Shown: positions 25,550-34,643 of the stretch, one piece after another
How positions within the stretch are numbered: position 1 is the first letter of the stretch
Layout of the letters: every line of letters starts with the position of its first letter
Assembly: GCF_003014595.1 (NCBI RefSeq)
Contig: NZ_PYGK01000001.1
Span: forward strand, 800,724-864,723
DNA: 64,000 bases
Direction of reading: 5' to 3'
DNA from: Chitinophaga ginsengisoli
Lineage (GTDB): Bacteria; Bacteroidota; Bacteroidia; Chitinophagales; Chitinophagaceae
Notes under the pieces: generated by a model
What the model was told of the DNA's origin: nothing
The model's input: the letters and a program-made list of their open reading frames with translations, nothing else
Databases searched by the model: none
Position numbers and translations under genes: made by a program

Positions 25550-27067
25550 ATGAGTAACATTATTACAGTTACAGCACAGGACGGAAAGTCGTATCAATAT
25601 GTTGATAATGGCGACCCAATGCAGGGAGGTATGAAGGATGTTTATTTCGCACCTGACAAGTCATATGTAATAGCTTTCTACAGGGATAAACAGGACTTCA
25701 ATTCCAAAGAGCGGCTCAACAATATTGTTAATACGTTCCGGGAAAGGATCTTCAATCAGCCTGGAGGCGAATATTGGAAAGATCTTTTCTGCTGGCCGAA
25801 CAATATTGTGGAAAAGGACGGAAAGACCGGTATTATCGTACCTGTATATCAAAAGAAGTTCTTTTTTACGAAAGGATATAACCCTGGTGCCGCCCAGATC
25901 GTTTCCATTGCAGGAAAAGAGAAGGAAGGAAGATGGTTTGCCTCTCCGCAGTTCAGGAGCCGCCAGTTCAAGCTGCATCTGGATGAAGGTGAGCTGGGCG
26001 ATTGGTTTAAGTTCTGTCTCATCTGTATCAAGATAGCCCGGGCGGTAAGGCGTATGCATGCTGCCGGCCTGGCGCACTCAGACCTTTCCTACAAAAATGT
26101 ACTGATAGATCCTATTACAGGTAGTGCTACGATCATTGACATTGACGGACTGGTGGTACCAGGCAAGTTCCCGCCTGATGTGATCGGGACGCCAGATTTC
26201 ATTGCGCCGGAAGTAATGGCTACCAAGCATCTCCCTAAAGAAGATCCTGCGCGTAAACTGCCTAGTATTGCTACAGACCGGCATGCGCTGGCTGTTATGA
26301 TCTACATGTATCTGCTGTACCGCCATCCGTTGCGCGGAGGAAAGATCCATGACATAGACGCTCAGAAAGATGAAGAGTTGTCTATGGGGGCAAACGCATT
26401 GTTTATAGAACACCCCACAGATACTTCCAACAGGCCACGGCTGGACCAGGTAAAGCCTACGCACCTGCCCTGGGCCGACGTGAATAAGATACCTTATACC
26501 GTTTGCGGGCCCTACCTGAAGGAATTATTTGAAAAAGCATTTATTGACGGATTGCATAATCCCTCTCTACGCCCTACGGCCGATGAATGGGAGCAGGCAC
26601 TGATTAAAACGGTTGATCTGCTGCAGCCTTGTCAGAATAAAAACTGCGATCAAAAATGGTTTGTGTTTGATAACACAACCAGTCCCCGCTGTCCGTTCTG
26701 TAATACACCTTACCGCGGACAATTACCAGTACTCAATTTGTATTGGTCAAGAAAACCGGGTAGTTTTACGCCCGAAAATCACCGGTTAATGGTATATCAC
26801 AACCAGTATTTGTATCCATGGCATGTGAATAGAAACATTTATCCGAACGAAAGACTAACAGATCAGCAGAAAAAACCGGTAGGATATTTTGTATTTCATA
26901 ATAATAAGTGGCAACTTGTCAATCAAACGCTTACGTCTTTAAAAGATGTCACGGAGGGAAAGGATATTCCGGTAAACTCTATGGTGGAGCTGACAGATAA
27001 CAAGCAGTTGCTGCTGTCCCAGGAAGAAGGGGGACGGCTTGTCGTAGTGCAACTCGTAAACAATTAA
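25550..27067 (+). CDS. Protein kinase-like protein with C-terminal zinc-finger segment
   Basis: 505 residues. The kinase domain covers about residues 20-350: glycine loop near GGMKDVYFAP, catalytic loop HSDLSYKNVL (HxDxxxxN) near residue 177, DFG equivalent DIDG and GTPDFIAPEV as the activation-end motif. Then four Cys in two pairs (CQNKNCDQ and CPFCNTPY) suggest a zinc ribbon near residue 365. The final 100 residues are a small beta domain. It is probably a Ser/Thr kinase forming a switch with the PP2C and the TerY protein; targets unknown. No membrane segment. Confidence 0.9.
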   Translation: MSNIITVTAQDGKSYQYVDNGDPMQGGMKDVYFAPDKSYVIAFYRDKQDFNSKERLNNIVNTFRERIFNQPGGEYWKDLFCWPNNIVEKDGKTGIIVPVYQKKFFFTKGYNPGAAQIVSIAGKEKEGRWFASPQFRSRQFKLHLDEGELGDWFKFCLICIKIARAVRRMHAAGLAHSDLSYKNVLIDPITGSATIIDIDGLVVPGKFPPDVIGTPDFIAPEVMATKHLPKEDPARKLPSIATDRHALAVMIYMYLLYRHPLRGGKIHDIDAQKDEELSMGANALFIEHPTDTSNRPRLDQVKPTHLPWADVNKIPYTVCGPYLKELFEKAFIDGLHNPSLRPTADEWEQALIKTVDLLQPCQNKNCDQKWFVFDNTTSPRCPFCNTPYRGQLPVLNLYWSRKPGSFTPENHRLMVYHNQYLYPWHVNRNIYPNERLTDQQKKPVGYFVFHNNKWQLVNQTLTSLKDVTEGKDIPVNSMVELTDNKQLLLSQEEGGRLVVVQLVNN

Positions 27068-27103
27068 TGTCTATCAACAAAAACAAGAAAATAACAAACA
27101 ACT

Positions 27104-27919
27104 ATGCAAATCGCTGAAATGTTCCAGCAGATCCTGGCCAACCCGATACCTGCGTTGCTGATCGTCGGAAACCTGATTATTATTGAAAGCCTGTTGTCGG
27201 TGGATAATGCGGCCGTATTAGCTACCATGGTAATGGACCTGCCAAAGGAACAACGTAACAAAGCGCTGAAGTATGGTATTATTGGTGCCTATGTATTCCG
27301 GGGTATTTGTTTACTGTTCGCATCCCTGCTCATAAAAGTATGGTGGTTAAAACCTGTCGGCGGACTTTATCTCCTGTACCTGACCTATGATTATTTCAAA
27401 GGCAGAGCTGAAAAAGCTAAAGCAGAGAAAGCCGGTATTGTAGAGCAGGAAGCTGAGGCGATTGATAAGAGCAGCAACTGGTTATATAAAGCCACTATCG
27501 GCTGGATGGGTCAGTTCTGGGCTACTGTGGCCCTGGTAGAGCTGATGGACCTTGCCTTCTCTATTGACAATGTATTTGCCGCAGTTGCATTCAGTGACAA
27601 TATCGTATTGATCTGGACTGGTGTATTTATTGGTATCCTGGCCATGCGTTTTGTAGCGCAGGGTTTTGTAAGACTCATGGAGAAATATCCTTTCCTGGAA
27701 ACTGCCGCTTTCCTGGTGATTGGTGTGCTGGGTATCAAACTGATGCTGGCTATTTACGAGCACTTCTATCCTGAAACTGCAGCCGCTAAATTCCTGGAAA
27801 GCCATGAGGCAGACTGGGCTACGTCCATTATCACTGTATCTATCTTCCTGATCCCGATCATTACCAGCTTACTGTTCAACTACCCTAAAAGACATAAGGT
27901 AGAAGCGGAAGCGAAGTAG
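27104..27919 (+). CDS. TerC-family integral membrane protein
   Basis: 271 residues with about seven to eight membrane helices. It carries the two TerC signature motifs with paired acids in the membrane, ESLLSVDNAAV near residue 29 and LAFSIDNVFAA near residue 151. TerC family members are linked to manganese or other metal export and to tellurite resistance; the acids suggest cation movement. It is the last gene of the operon, 36 bp after the kinase, and is followed by a strong terminator. A soluble helical loop rich in Lys/Ala/Glu lies at about residues 105-125. Confidence 0.93.
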   Translation: MQIAEMFQQILANPIPALLIVGNLIIIESLLSVDNAAVLATMVMDLPKEQRNKALKYGIIGAYVFRGICLLFASLLIKVWWLKPVGGLYLLYLTYDYFKGRAEKAKAEKAGIVEQEAEAIDKSSNWLYKATIGWMGQFWATVALVELMDLAFSIDNVFAAVAFSDNIVLIWTGVFIGILAMRFVAQGFVRLMEKYPFLETAAFLVIGVLGIKLMLAIYEHFYPETAAAKFLESHEADWATSIITVSIFLIPIITSLLFNYPKRHKVEAEAK

Positions 27920-27950
27920 ACCCATATGGATTATACCTAACTACTTATAA

Positions 27951-27982
27951 GAAAGGACCGGTTTATTGCCGGTCCTTTTTGC
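27951..27982 (+). terminator. Intrinsic terminator of the Ter operon
   Basis: AAAGGACCGG / CCGGTCCTTT with a 7-nt loop followed by T5, 31 bp after the terC stop. Confidence 0.9.
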
Positions 27983-28008
27983 TTTTATAACAAGTGCTCA
28001 CCAGTTAC

Positions 28009-28746
28009 TTAAGCAGAGATATAAATGGTATGTGTCAGGTCATACCCGCCTGTGGTGCTATTCGCAGTAACAGTTGCCAGTTCATTGTCCAATGAATCCA
28101 TAATGATGTTATCCTGTGCATTGGTGATTGAATTCTGTCCATGTGCACTATAACGTGATGTCTTATAAACTGCAGTGTTGATCGCGTCAGGAAAAGCGAT
28201 CTGCGTGGTCAGTTTCAATGAGCTGTCCACATAGATCTGTGTGTGGATATGTGTTACACGGCCGGTGTACCAACCGGGATAAATAGAAGTGAACTTTACC
28301 TGTCCGGCGCTGTCTGAATATTGCAGGCCGCGGCAGAAGACCAGGGCTGTATTGTCCTGTGTACCCAGGTAGCCGGTATTACTGTATCCTGAATAGTAAC
28401 CGTCTTTATCACAATGCCAGATGTCCACACGTGCATTGCTCATTACTGCACAATTGTTTTTCACATTGCGCACGGTGATAACAATACTCAGCGGCAGTCC
28501 GGTTTTACCATCTGTAATATCTACGCGCTGAATGGAAGATCCTCTGCTGCTATACAGCGGATACGGACCATCAGTTTCAGTATCAGATACCGTACAGGTC
28601 CCACCTGTTTCTGTGTCTGTTCCTGTGGTGGTGTCAGTATCTGTACTGGTTGTATTGTCGTCTTTACCACACCCGTTCAGCATAGGTACGATGGAAGCCA
28701 GGCCCAGTATGCCCATCCCGTTTCTAAGAAAATCTTTTCTTTCCAT
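28009..28746 (-). CDS. Intradiol ring-cleavage dioxygenase-like exported protein
   Basis: 245 residues. The N terminus RKDFLRNGMGILGL resembles a Tat-type signal, then the lipobox-like LNGC at residue 26, so it is probably an exported lipoprotein. A Thr/Asp/Ser low-complexity linker follows (residues about 30-50). The dioxygenase domain has the non-heme iron ligands of the family: Tyr in GPYPLY, Tyr in YPGWYTGR and the two His in RVTHIHTQ. Family members cleave catechols between the hydroxyls; substrate is unknown. It is monocistronic and unlike the neighbouring Ter and two-component genes. Confidence 0.88.
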   Translation of the reverse strand: MERKDFLRNGMGILGLASIVPMLNGCGKDDNTTSTDTDTTTGTDTETGGTCTVSDTETDGPYPLYSSRGSSIQRVDITDGKTGLPLSIVITVRNVKNNCAVMSNARVDIWHCDKDGYYSGYSNTGYLGTQDNTALVFCRGLQYSDSAGQVKFTSIYPGWYTGRVTHIHTQIYVDSSLKLTTQIAFPDAINTAVYKTSRYSAHGQNSITNAQDNIIMDSLDNELATVTANSTTGGYDLTHTIYISA

Positions 28747-28858
28747 ATTGAGTTGGTTTGTTCACTGATATAACTGTTTTACCAACACAAATATTTCTTT
28801 AATACGGGACATGGCCATTACATTGCGGCAGAGGCATCATATGTTGCGGTGAATACCG

Positions 28859-29554
28859 CTAGAGTCGCCGAAACTGACTAAGGAACGCATCCTCATAACT
28901 GCTGCCTATAGGTATTTCGCTGCCCGTGATCAGGATGGTTTTATTGCGTACCTGCTCTATACGGTCCATGGCTACAATGTAAGAACGGTGTACCCTGATG
29001 AACGACTGCGGCGGCAGTTTTTCCAGCAGTCCTTTCATGGTCATCCTGACTATCAGTGGGGCCTGCTGATAGAGGTGTATTTTCAGGTAATCATCCAGGC
29101 CTTCCACAAAGAGTATATCTGAGGCCTGAACTCTTGTCAGACCATAATCCACTCTGAATATAAGCGGAGATGGCGTATTGGGATGCGATTGATTGAATCG
29201 CTTTACATGCTGTGCTTTCTGTACAGCCTGCAGGAAACGGTCAAAGGTGAAAGGCTTCAGCAGGTAATCTACTGCGTTGAGGTTAAAACCCTCTACGGCA
29301 TATTCACTATGCGCTGTTGTGAAGATCACCAAAGCCTGTTGTTGTATAGAACGGTACAAATCAATACCGCTTACAGAAGGCATGTTGATATCGAGGAAAA
29401 GTAGGTCTACCGGGTATTTCGTGATATACCTTAATGCCTCTTCAGGTACATTAAAAGTCTTCTGCAGCTGTATAAAATCCACTTTCGCACAGAAGTTTTG
29501 TATCAGCTTTAACGCCGGTAGTTCATCATCTATGGCAATAGTTTGTAAGGTCAT
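28859..29554 (-). CDS. LytTR-family response regulator
   Basis: 231 residues. Receiver domain at residues 1-120 with phospho-acceptor Asp in LLFLDINMPS, acidic pair IDDE at the start and the conserved Lys in LLKPF. LytTR DNA-binding domain from about residue 135 (VEGLDDYLKIHL, FIRVHRSYIVAMDRI, IPIGSSYEDAF). It is paired with the upstream histidine kinase: the ATG overlaps the kinase stop by 4 bp (ATGA-type), so the proteins are coexpressed. The target regulon cannot be told from sequence. Confidence 0.93.
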   Translation of the reverse strand: MTLQTIAIDDELPALKLIQNFCAKVDFIQLQKTFNVPEEALRYITKYPVDLLFLDINMPSVSGIDLYRSIQQQALVIFTTAHSEYAVEGFNLNAVDYLLKPFTFDRFLQAVQKAQHVKRFNQSHPNTPSPLIFRVDYGLTRVQASDILFVEGLDDYLKIHLYQQAPLIVRMTMKGLLEKLPPQSFIRVHRSYIVAMDRIEQVRNKTILITGSEIPIGSSYEDAFLSQFRRL

Positions 29555-30744
29555 GTTAATTGCAATGAAAGCGATACTTCAAAATAACGTTCCTCATCCC
29601 GGATCAATAGTGTATGCCTCCCAGGGTATAATAACTGCAGGCGTTGCCGGGTATTCTCTATACCGAGTCCGCCTGTTGTTTCCTGTGCATCCAGTACAGT
29701 TACCTTATTGTTGAATGTTGTAAGGTGCAGCTGTTTTTCATCTATGTTCACCGTGATTCTAATATCTGTATTTTCAGCGGCATTCACACCATGTTTAAAC
29801 GCGTTTTCTACAAAAGAGATTAGGATCAATGGTGCGATCAGTTGGCCGGTGGCCTTACCAGTCACTGTAAATGACAACTGGATCGAATCTCCGAAACGCA
29901 TCTTTTGCAGCTCAATATAATTGCTGAGATAATCAATCTCCCTGGATACGGGGACCATATGATTACTGGCATCACTGATCACATAACGCATCATCTGCGA
30001 CAGCTTGACGACTGCGGTGCCTGTCTGATCTGATTTCTCGATAGCGAGAGAGTAGATGGTATTCAGGATATTAAAAAGGAAGTGTGGATTGATCTGTGCT
30101 TTCAGGTACGACAGCTCTGCATTCAGTTTCTCTTTTTCTGTCAGCCGCCAGCGGTAGCTTATTTTCAGGATAAGGGAGAAAAAGAATACCGCCAGGAAAA
30201 GGAACACCTGGTGACTGACATCCAGCAGTAATGACCGCGATACCGGCTGTTGCGGTCCCGGCCCGTGACCGTGGAAATGACCTGGCGGCGGGAACAGGCG
30301 GTCTCCAGGTGGCCGAGATTCCTGACCGTAAGAAGGGATACTGTCAGCTGGTGGTGGAGCAGGCGAGGGGTCAAACTGTCTTGGAGGACGGTCTGAGGGC
30401 AATGGCATCGGGTTGTTGGCCGGCCATTCATATCCCGCACGGGCAGGGCTGCCCTGAAAGCCGATTAGCAGATTAGGTACCAGTACTATTGCCACAAAAC
30501 AAATAACGGAGATAAAAGAGAAGCCGCCATATTTGCGTTTGAAGTAGTAATTAGGGATCAGCCAGAAATAATTGAAGTAAAAGAACAGCAGTAATGCGAG
30601 GTAGACGAGGAAATCCTTCAGCGCAGGAGGGTACTTCCACAGATCAGACAGGTTACTGGCATCCGGGGAAAATACGATCGGCAAGGCGAGAAAAGTAACG
30701 CAACCGGCAATATGTATGAGCACCTGACTAAGTCTACCTTTCAT
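29551..30744 (-). CDS. LytS/YehU-type sensor histidine kinase
   Basis: 397 residues from MKGRLSQVLIH; the frame could be extended to a TTG at 30765, but that lies inside the likely -7 box. About four membrane helices lie in the first 190 residues, with an unusual Pro/His-rich loop between helices 3 and 4 (residues about 115-165, including HFHGHGPGPQQ). The kinase core is the pfam06580 type: AQINPHFLFNILNTI, then an ATPase domain with FVENAFKHGV and GGLGIENTRQRL. It phosphorylates the overlapping LytTR regulator. Confidence 0.92.
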   Translation of the reverse strand: MKGRLSQVLIHIAGCVTFLALPIVFSPDASNLSDLWKYPPALKDFLVYLALLLFFYFNYFWLIPNYYFKRKYGGFSFISVICFVAIVLVPNLLIGFQGSPARAGYEWPANNPMPLPSDRPPRQFDPSPAPPPADSIPSYGQESRPPGDRLFPPPGHFHGHGPGPQQPVSRSLLLDVSHQVFLFLAVFFFSLILKISYRWRLTEKEKLNAELSYLKAQINPHFLFNILNTIYSLAIEKSDQTGTAVVKLSQMMRYVISDASNHMVPVSREIDYLSNYIELQKMRFGDSIQLSFTVTGKATGQLIAPLILISFVENAFKHGVNAAENTDIRITVNIDEKQLHLTTFNNKVTVLDAQETTGGLGIENTRQRLQLLYPGRHTLLIRDEERYFEVSLSLQLT

Positions 30745-30762
30745 AACGGGGCTGTTAAGGCA

Positions 30763-30770
30763 CAAAATTA
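30763..30770 (-). promoter_or_regulatory. Putative -7 box TAATTTTG of the histidine kinase operon
   Basis: TAnnTTTG on the minus strand, 18 nt upstream of the chosen ATG at 30744. It is back to back with the box of the M23 gene. Confidence 0.4.
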
Positions 30771-30796
30771 GGATTTAGAGGATATTGATTTCCCCT

Positions 30797-30804
30797 TATT
30801 TTTG
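30797..30804 (+). promoter_or_regulatory. Putative -7 box TATTTTTG of the M23 peptidase gene
   Basis: TAnnTTTGC match ending 4 nt before the ATG at 30809, which supports that start rather than the upstream in-frame ATG. Confidence 0.45.
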
Positions 30805-30808
30805 CGTC

Positions 30809-32503
30809 ATGATAAAACGGATATTCGGGTTATGCATCTTATTACCTCAGCTGTTACATGCTCAGTTACCGGAAAAGAACTATCCACAGGGATATTTCCG
30901 CAATCCGCTGGCTGTGCCTATTCAACTGGCAGGTAACTATGGAGAACTTCGTCCCAACCACTTTCATGCGGGGATAGACATTAAAACCCAACAGAAGGAG
31001 AATCTGCCGGTATATGCTGCCGCAGATGGATATGTAAGCAGAATTGGTGTGTCTCATACCGGTTATGGGAACGTGTTGTACATCACGCACCCAAATGGGT
31101 ATACTACCGCTTATGGCCACCTGAACCGCTTTTTCCCTGCCCTCGAGCAATATGTGAAGCAACAGCAATATGCCGCGGAGAGTTGGGCGACGGATCTGAA
31201 GATCCCGGCAGACAAGTTTCCTGTAAAGAAAGGCGAATTCGTGGCGTGGAGTGGTAATACCGGCGCTTCCGGTGGACCACACGTGCATTTTGAGATCAGG
31301 GATACCCACACCGAGCATCCGTTGAACCCATTATTGTTCGGGTTTGATATCCCGGATACCAGGGCTCCGGAAGTGTTCAGGATTGCCATATATGACATGG
31401 ACAGGAGCATTTACGACCAGACGCCTACTATACTGCCTGTAAAGAAGGTAGGTGATGAGTACATACCTGCCATGCCATTGATCAAAGTGAGAACCGCCTC
31501 GGCTGGAATAGGGCTGAATGCAGTGGACCGTATGAACAATGTGCCTAACAGTTATGGTATTTATGAAGTCGTGATGTTTGATAAGGATGTGCCCAACAGT
31601 GGCTTCCAGATCGATAATATCGGGTTTGAAGAGTCCCGCTATATCAATGCGCATACGGATTATAAAGTAAAAAAGGGTGGAGGTCCCTGGCTGCAACTGC
31701 TATTTTCCCTACCGGGTAATAAGCTGGAGATCTATAAGGATGTACAGGGAGACGGTACCATTGATCTGTCAGACGGTACACCCCATCCGGTAAGACTGCT
31801 GGTGAAGGATGCCTATGGTAATTCTGCCACAGTAAAATTCTCCCTGCAGCAGAGTGGCGATGCGCCGGAGCCTACCAAATGTGCCAATACGATGTATGCG
31901 GAATCCCGCAACATCTTCGAAAATAATCAGGTAGAATTCTTCCTGGAAGAGAATTCCCTATATGACAGGATCTGCTTTAACTATGCAGAGATTCCGGCAG
32001 GAGAGAAATCAAAGTCTTCGTCTTCCATTTTCCGCCTTCATACGGCATTGGTGCCTTTACACAGCAATTTTACCCTGCATATAAAGCCTGACAGGCCTAT
32101 ACCGGCTGCACAACAGCATAAGATAGTGATGGTACGTGAAGGGCTCGGAGAGACGATTGCAGGTACCACTCTGGAGAAGGGCTGGTATGTGGGCCAGTTC
32201 CGCGAGTTCGGTGATTTCCACCTGGAAGTGGATACTATCATGCCTAAAATAACTTTGATGGGGGCGAAGAACGGGGCCAACCTGTCAAAAGCGGTGAAGT
32301 TATCTTTCGCCATCAGCGATAACAGTGGTATTCAAGCCTATCGGGCCGAACTCGATGGCAAATGGCTGATGTTTGCCCGGAGGGGTAATGTCATTTCTTA
32401 TACTTTCGACGAGCATTGTAAGCCAGGTAAACACAGCCTGCGTATGCTGGTGACAGATATTGCCGGTAATACCAAAGAACAGACGTTCACATTTACAAGA
32501 TAG
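30809..32503 (+). CDS. M23-family metallopeptidase (exported)
   Basis: 564 residues from MIKRIFGLCIL. Signal peptide of about 18 residues ending LLHAQ. Residues about 40-165 are a LytM/M23 domain with full zinc set: His and Asp in HFHAGIDIKTQ, YGHLNRF, and PHVHFEIRD. The rest is two or three beta domains of unknown role. It probably cleaves peptidoglycan peptides in the periplasm. Length is much larger than simple lysostaphin-type enzymes. The Bcp gene starts 11 bp after the stop, so the two form an operon. Divergent from the two-component pair. Confidence 0.9.
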   Translation: MIKRIFGLCILLPQLLHAQLPEKNYPQGYFRNPLAVPIQLAGNYGELRPNHFHAGIDIKTQQKENLPVYAAADGYVSRIGVSHTGYGNVLYITHPNGYTTAYGHLNRFFPALEQYVKQQQYAAESWATDLKIPADKFPVKKGEFVAWSGNTGASGGPHVHFEIRDTHTEHPLNPLLFGFDIPDTRAPEVFRIAIYDMDRSIYDQTPTILPVKKVGDEYIPAMPLIKVRTASAGIGLNAVDRMNNVPNSYGIYEVVMFDKDVPNSGFQIDNIGFEESRYINAHTDYKVKKGGGPWLQLLFSLPGNKLEIYKDVQGDGTIDLSDGTPHPVRLLVKDAYGNSATVKFSLQQSGDAPEPTKCANTMYAESRNIFENNQVEFFLEENSLYDRICFNYAEIPAGEKSKSSSSIFRLHTALVPLHSNFTLHIKPDRPIPAAQQHKIVMVREGLGETIAGTTLEKGWYVGQFREFGDFHLEVDTIMPKITLMGAKNGANLSKAVKLSFAISDNSGIQAYRAELDGKWLMFARRGNVISYTFDEHCKPGKHSLRMLVTDIAGNTKEQTFTFTR

Positions 32504-32514
32504 AAGAGGAACTT

Positions 32515-32976
32515 ATGACGCATTTGAAAGAAGGCGATAAAGCGCCCATCTTTAAAGGAACAGACCAGGAAGGAAAAGAGATTTCGCTGACAGATCTGAA
32601 GGGAAAGAAAGTGATACTGTATTTTTATCCCAAGGATATGACGCCCGCCTGTACGAACCAGGCGTGTAATTTGAGAGACAATTATCATGTACTGCTGACA
32701 AAAGGATATGAGGTAGTGGGCGTGAGCACAGACAGTGAAAAGCGGCATAAGAAGTTTACGGAGAAATATGAGCTGCCTTTCCCGTTACTGGCAGATGAGG
32801 ACCGTACCATTCATACACTGTACGGGGTATGGGGAGAGAAGAAGTTCATGGGCCGCATCTACGATGGTACGCACCGTACTACTTTCCTGATCAATGAGTC
32901 AGGTGTGATAGACAAGATCATCGTGAGACCGGATACCAAGAATCACACGGAAGAGATCCTGGAGATCTGGAACTAA
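32515..32976 (+). CDS. bcp: Thioredoxin-dependent peroxiredoxin, Bcp type
   Basis: 153 residues of the PrxQ/Bcp group. The peroxidatic Cys is in MTPACTNQACNLRD, with the second Cys five residues later (CTNQAC) as the likely resolving Cys of PrxQ proteins. Conserved Pro, Thr and Arg (TPACT, HRTTFLI) are present. It reduces peroxides and lipid hydroperoxides. No signal peptide. It is 11 bp after the M23 gene and ends at a bidirectional terminator. Confidence 0.93.
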   Translation: MTHLKEGDKAPIFKGTDQEGKEISLTDLKGKKVILYFYPKDMTPACTNQACNLRDNYHVLLTKGYEVVGVSTDSEKRHKKFTEKYELPFPLLADEDRTIHTLYGVWGEKKFMGRIYDGTHRTTFLINESGVIDKIIVRPDTKNHTEEILEIWN

Positions 32977-32999
32977 ATAACTAAGGATACTATCAAATA

Positions 33000-33033
33000 A
33001 AAAATCCCTCCTGATTATCAGGAGGGATTTTTT
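33000..33033. terminator. Bidirectional intrinsic terminator
   Basis: AAAAAATCCCTCCTGA / TCAGGAGGGATTTTTT, a perfect stem with a 2- to 4-nt loop and A/T runs on both sides. It separates bcp and convergent gldJ. Confidence 0.92.
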
Positions 33034-33054
33034 ATGATGCTCTATAAATTGGCA

Positions 33055-34599
33055 TTATCTCTTTTGGCGTTGTTTCTTGAACAGCTGGCCAGTTTTGAAT
33101 TTGTTACCTTCAGGGCTACCTACGCGGTCCATTGCACAACGGAAACCTACAGTGTTGGTCGCCATATCTTCCTGCATGTAACGGCGTGCACCTGGAGAGA
33201 GCCAGTAAGCGCGGTCGTTCCAGCTACCACCTTTCACAACGTGAGATTTGTCGTTGATCAGGGAGGTGATGCCGTAACCATATTCTACCTGAGAGAGAGA
33301 GTCACCATCAAGGTAGTTGATAACATCACCTTTCTGGTAGTTCAGACGGTTAGCACTTTCTTCGTCGGTTACATCACGCATTTTCAGGTGACCCAGGCTG
33401 TCCTTTTCAGGTTCGCCTTCGCCGTTCATATAAGTAGTCTGGAACTTGTTACCACGGAAGTAGTTGAAGTCATCACCGTCGATCGGGTTCAGCGGACGGT
33501 AAACGTCCAGTACCCACTCGCTCACGTTACCTGACATGTTATAGATACCGAAAGTGTTCGGGAAGAAAGCTACTACAGGACCAGGGATAGACGCACGGTC
33601 ATTCAGACCACCGGCCATACCCATGTTATCACCAGAACCACGTTTGAAGTTCGCCAGGAACTGACCCTGCCATGCACCACGGCGGATGTCCCTCAGACCA
33701 CTTGTGTTAGTTCCCCAGGAATATACCTGTTTGTTCATGATCAACTCCTCACCACGTTTACCTTCTTTCTTGGAAGGGCCAGGGTTCTGACCGATGTAAC
33801 CCAGTGCGGCATATTCCCATTCAGCTTCTGTCGGGAGGCGATAGTTTGGTAACATTACACCATCTTCGAACTGAGCGGTACGAGGAGAACCATCAGCGTT
33901 TCTGAACTGAGCCTTGGTACTCTTGGACATATTACCAGGGATACCTTCATAAAGGCCCGCAGTATATGACTTAGTATCGAAGGTGTTATCATCAGCCTGG
34001 TTCTTCATATCGTTTTTGGACAGCAACCCTTTGTCGATCAGCATCTTTTCGTTCACACGGTTGGAGCGCCATTTACAATAGTCAACAGCTTGTTTCCAGT
34101 TCACACCTACTACCGGATAGTCGTTGTAGGCAGGGTGACGGAAATAGTATTCTACGAGAGGCTCGTTATAAGCCAGTTCGCTACGCCATACCAGGGTATC
34201 TGGTAAAGCCTTGCGGTATACATCCGGGAAGGATTCGTCGTACATACGACGCAACCAGTACAGATATTCACGGTAGTGAACGTTGGCTACTTCTGTTTCA
34301 TCGATGTAGAATGAGGAAACAGTAATACGTCTTGGAATGTTATTCCAGTCGGCCATAACGTCCTGTTCTGTTGCTCCCATGGCGAAGGTACCGCCCTGCA
34401 CGAAAACAAGACCCGGACCAGTCTGCTGGTCTTTACTTTTGGCCACACTGAAACCACCCATCTTAGGATCATTGTAATTCCAGCCAGTAGCTGTGGATTT
34501 CTCCTTCTTTTTGCCGAAAGCCCCGCCATTTTTACAGGCAGACATCGACATAATTATACTGGCGCCTAAGAGCATTGAGACAGAGGTTAATCTATGCAT
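33055..34599 (-). CDS. gldJ: Gliding motility / T9SS lipoprotein GldJ
   Basis: 514 residues. Lipoprotein signal with lipobox SMSAC at residue 22. The remainder is a formylglycine-generating-enzyme-like (SUMF1/FGE) fold, as in GldJ and GldK: TGWNYNDPKMGGFSV, GPGLVFVQGGTFAMGATEQDV, DETEVANVHYREYL, YPVVGVNWKQAV, YRLPTEAEWEYAALG, NMSGNVSEWVLDVY and KGGSWNDRAYWLSPG. The wording of the first motifs and the adjacent porU-porV genes, an order I recall from Flavobacterium, favour GldJ over GldK. It supports type IX secretion and gliding by stabilising GldK. It has its own -7 box 36 nt upstream. Confidence 0.9.
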   Translation of the reverse strand: MHRLTSVSMLLGASIIMSMSACKNGGAFGKKKEKSTATGWNYNDPKMGGFSVAKSKDQQTGPGLVFVQGGTFAMGATEQDVMADWNNIPRRITVSSFYIDETEVANVHYREYLYWLRRMYDESFPDVYRKALPDTLVWRSELAYNEPLVEYYFRHPAYNDYPVVGVNWKQAVDYCKWRSNRVNEKMLIDKGLLSKNDMKNQADDNTFDTKSYTAGLYEGIPGNMSKSTKAQFRNADGSPRTAQFEDGVMLPNYRLPTEAEWEYAALGYIGQNPGPSKKEGKRGEELIMNKQVYSWGTNTSGLRDIRRGAWQGQFLANFKRGSGDNMGMAGGLNDRASIPGPVVAFFPNTFGIYNMSGNVSEWVLDVYRPLNPIDGDDFNYFRGNKFQTTYMNGEGEPEKDSLGHLKMRDVTDEESANRLNYQKGDVINYLDGDSLSQVEYGYGITSLINDKSHVVKGGSWNDRAYWLSPGARRYMQEDMATNTVGFRCAMDRVGSPEGNKFKTGQLFKKQRQKR

Positions 34600-34635
34600 G
34601 CGATTCAGCTTTTTATTTGATGTTTATGGTAAACG

Positions 34636-34643
34636 CAAATGTA
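34636..34643 (-). promoter_or_regulatory. Putative -7 box TACATTTG of gldJ
   Basis: TAnnTTTG followed by C, ending 36 nt upstream of the gldJ ATG. Confidence 0.4.

Larger units (their letters stand above)
18117..27919 (+). other. Ter stress-response operon (12 genes)
   Basis: All genes are on the plus strand, with gaps of 42 bp or less and several overlaps, and a terminator at the end. The order is terD1, terD2, terY1, HAD, PRTase, terD3, terY2, YggT-like, terY3 with Cys-rich tail, PP2C phosphatase, protein kinase, terC. The layout implies a single long transcript and a coordinated system. I did not see terB, telA, ATP-grasp or CitE-like genes, which occur in other Ter loci. Confidence 0.85.

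Noticed and set aside
28009..28746. Part of the Ter operon
   Set aside because: It lies on the opposite strand beyond the operon terminator and is an intradiol dioxygenase without known link to Ter systems.
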